NCBI GenBank assembly: GCA_028871775.1
Contig: JAGWMH010000090.1
Coordinates: 1-7,278 of the forward strand
DNA from: Betaproteobacteria bacterium
GTDB lineage: Bacteria > Pseudomonadota > Gammaproteobacteria > Burkholderiales > Gallionellaceae
DNA: 7,278 bases
Direction of reading: 5' to 3'
This document shows, piece by piece, positions 6,796 to 7,278 of the stretch (positions within the stretch are counted from its first letter, which is position 1; the number at the start of each line of letters is the position of its first letter). The notes under the pieces were generated by a model. It worked only from the letters and a program-made list of their open reading frames with translations. It ran no database searches and was not told the origin of the DNA. A program made the position numbers and the translations under genes.

Positions 6796-7278
6796 TCATT
6801 TTATGCTTTGAATACGGCTGACCTCTTTCCCACTCATAGTGTCATCAAGGCGGGCAAGCAATGTATCTACGGCCTTGCTGCCAATTTCAACAGCGGATGG
6901 ATGGAACTTCTCAAAATTCGTATCGGAGATACTTGTGGTGTCGATGAGGATGATGGCCTTTGTGTCGTCCGGATCCGCCTCTTTCATTGTGGAATCCTTC
7001 CAGATAACCTCACCTTTCTTGTTGTAGGCTACTGCTGATATCGAGGCTGCTGCGCTATAGCTCTTCTTGCCCAGACTTAATCCCATGACGCTTAACGTTC
7101 CCTTTCCAGAGGAGATCAAGAAATTTACGGTAATGCCGATAACGCCGTCTACACCCAGATCACTGGCCAGTTTTGCAAATTTCTGCTCATCTGAAACGTA
7201 CTTGTAGTTATTCGCTACATTCATCGCCTCGTTCATGAACAATATTTTCATGACCTTTTCATCTTCTGCGAGATTCTT
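6796..7278 (-). CDS. Unidentified protein, 3' part (5' end outside window)
   Basis: The frame is open from the right edge of the window (about 160 visible codons) to a TGA at 6796-6798. A Met codon at 7249-7251 exists, but nine further in-frame codons (KNLAEDEKV) run to the edge with no stop, so the true start is probably outside. I do not recognise the family. The visible protein alternates helices and strands: KFAKLASDLGVDGVIGITVNF, then a Gly/Ser-rich part (GKGTLSVMGLSLGKKSYSAA), then ISAVAYNKKGEVIWKDSTM and a C-terminal helix (VEIGSKAVDTLLARL). The 'LGVDGVIGITV ... AYNKKGEVIWKD' pattern loosely recalls small periplasmic lipoproteins of the CsgG/TolB-N-like type, an inference only. Base composition is clearly lower in GC than truA, and the gene is convergent with it, 23 bp apart, suggesting a different history. 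Confidence 0.75.
   Translation of the reverse strand, partial: KNLAEDEKVMKILFMNEAMNVANNYKYVSDEQKFAKLASDLGVDGVIGITVNFLISSGKGTLSVMGLSLGKKSYSAAASISAVAYNKKGEVIWKDSTMKEADPDDTKAIILIDTTSISDTNFEKFHPSAVEIGSKAVDTLLARLDDTMSGKEVSRIQSIK

Noticed and set aside
6786..6813. ATTCAA/TTGAAT inverted repeat between truA and the convergent gene as a shared terminator
   Set aside because: A 6-bp AT-rich stem with a 16-base loop is unlikely to terminate transcription; no better hairpin was found in the gap.

Overview
The window reads as a chromosomal housekeeping stretch from a proteobacterium, most likely a betaproteobacterium. The order leuD-leuB-asd-fimV-...-truA on one strand is typical of that group. Moderately high GC and REP-like palindromes between and inside genes would fit the Nitrosomonadales/Gallionellaceae, but that finer placement is from memory and not proven by the sequence.

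Layout. Positions 1-285 hold the 3' end of leuD. A 46-bp double-hairpin REP-like element (292-337) follows, then leuB (360-1424) and asd (TTG start at 1484, to 2593), all on the + strand. LeuD and LeuB act in leucine biosynthesis; Asd makes aspartate semialdehyde for lysine, diaminopimelate, threonine and methionine. A 112-bp gap with operator-like symmetry leads to fimV (2706-5240), a large inner-membrane protein with a LysM domain, linked to cell poles and type IV pili. A clear intrinsic terminator lies at 5257-5290. After it come a short membrane protein resembling the EcfT/CbiQ transmembrane component of ECF transporters (5314-5991) and truA (6011-6772), the tRNA pseudouridine 38-40 synthase, 19 bp apart and probably co-transcribed.

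At the right edge a lower-GC gene of unknown function lies on the - strand (6796 to beyond 7278), tail to tail with truA. In many betaproteobacteria truA is followed by trpF and trpB, so the familiar gene order breaks here.

No new multi-gene system, CRISPR array, transposase, tRNA or rRNA is visible. The points most worth a second look are an EcfT-like protein with no visible ATPase partner, palindromic elements read through in frame in fimV and in the EcfT-like gene, and the unidentified gene after truA.
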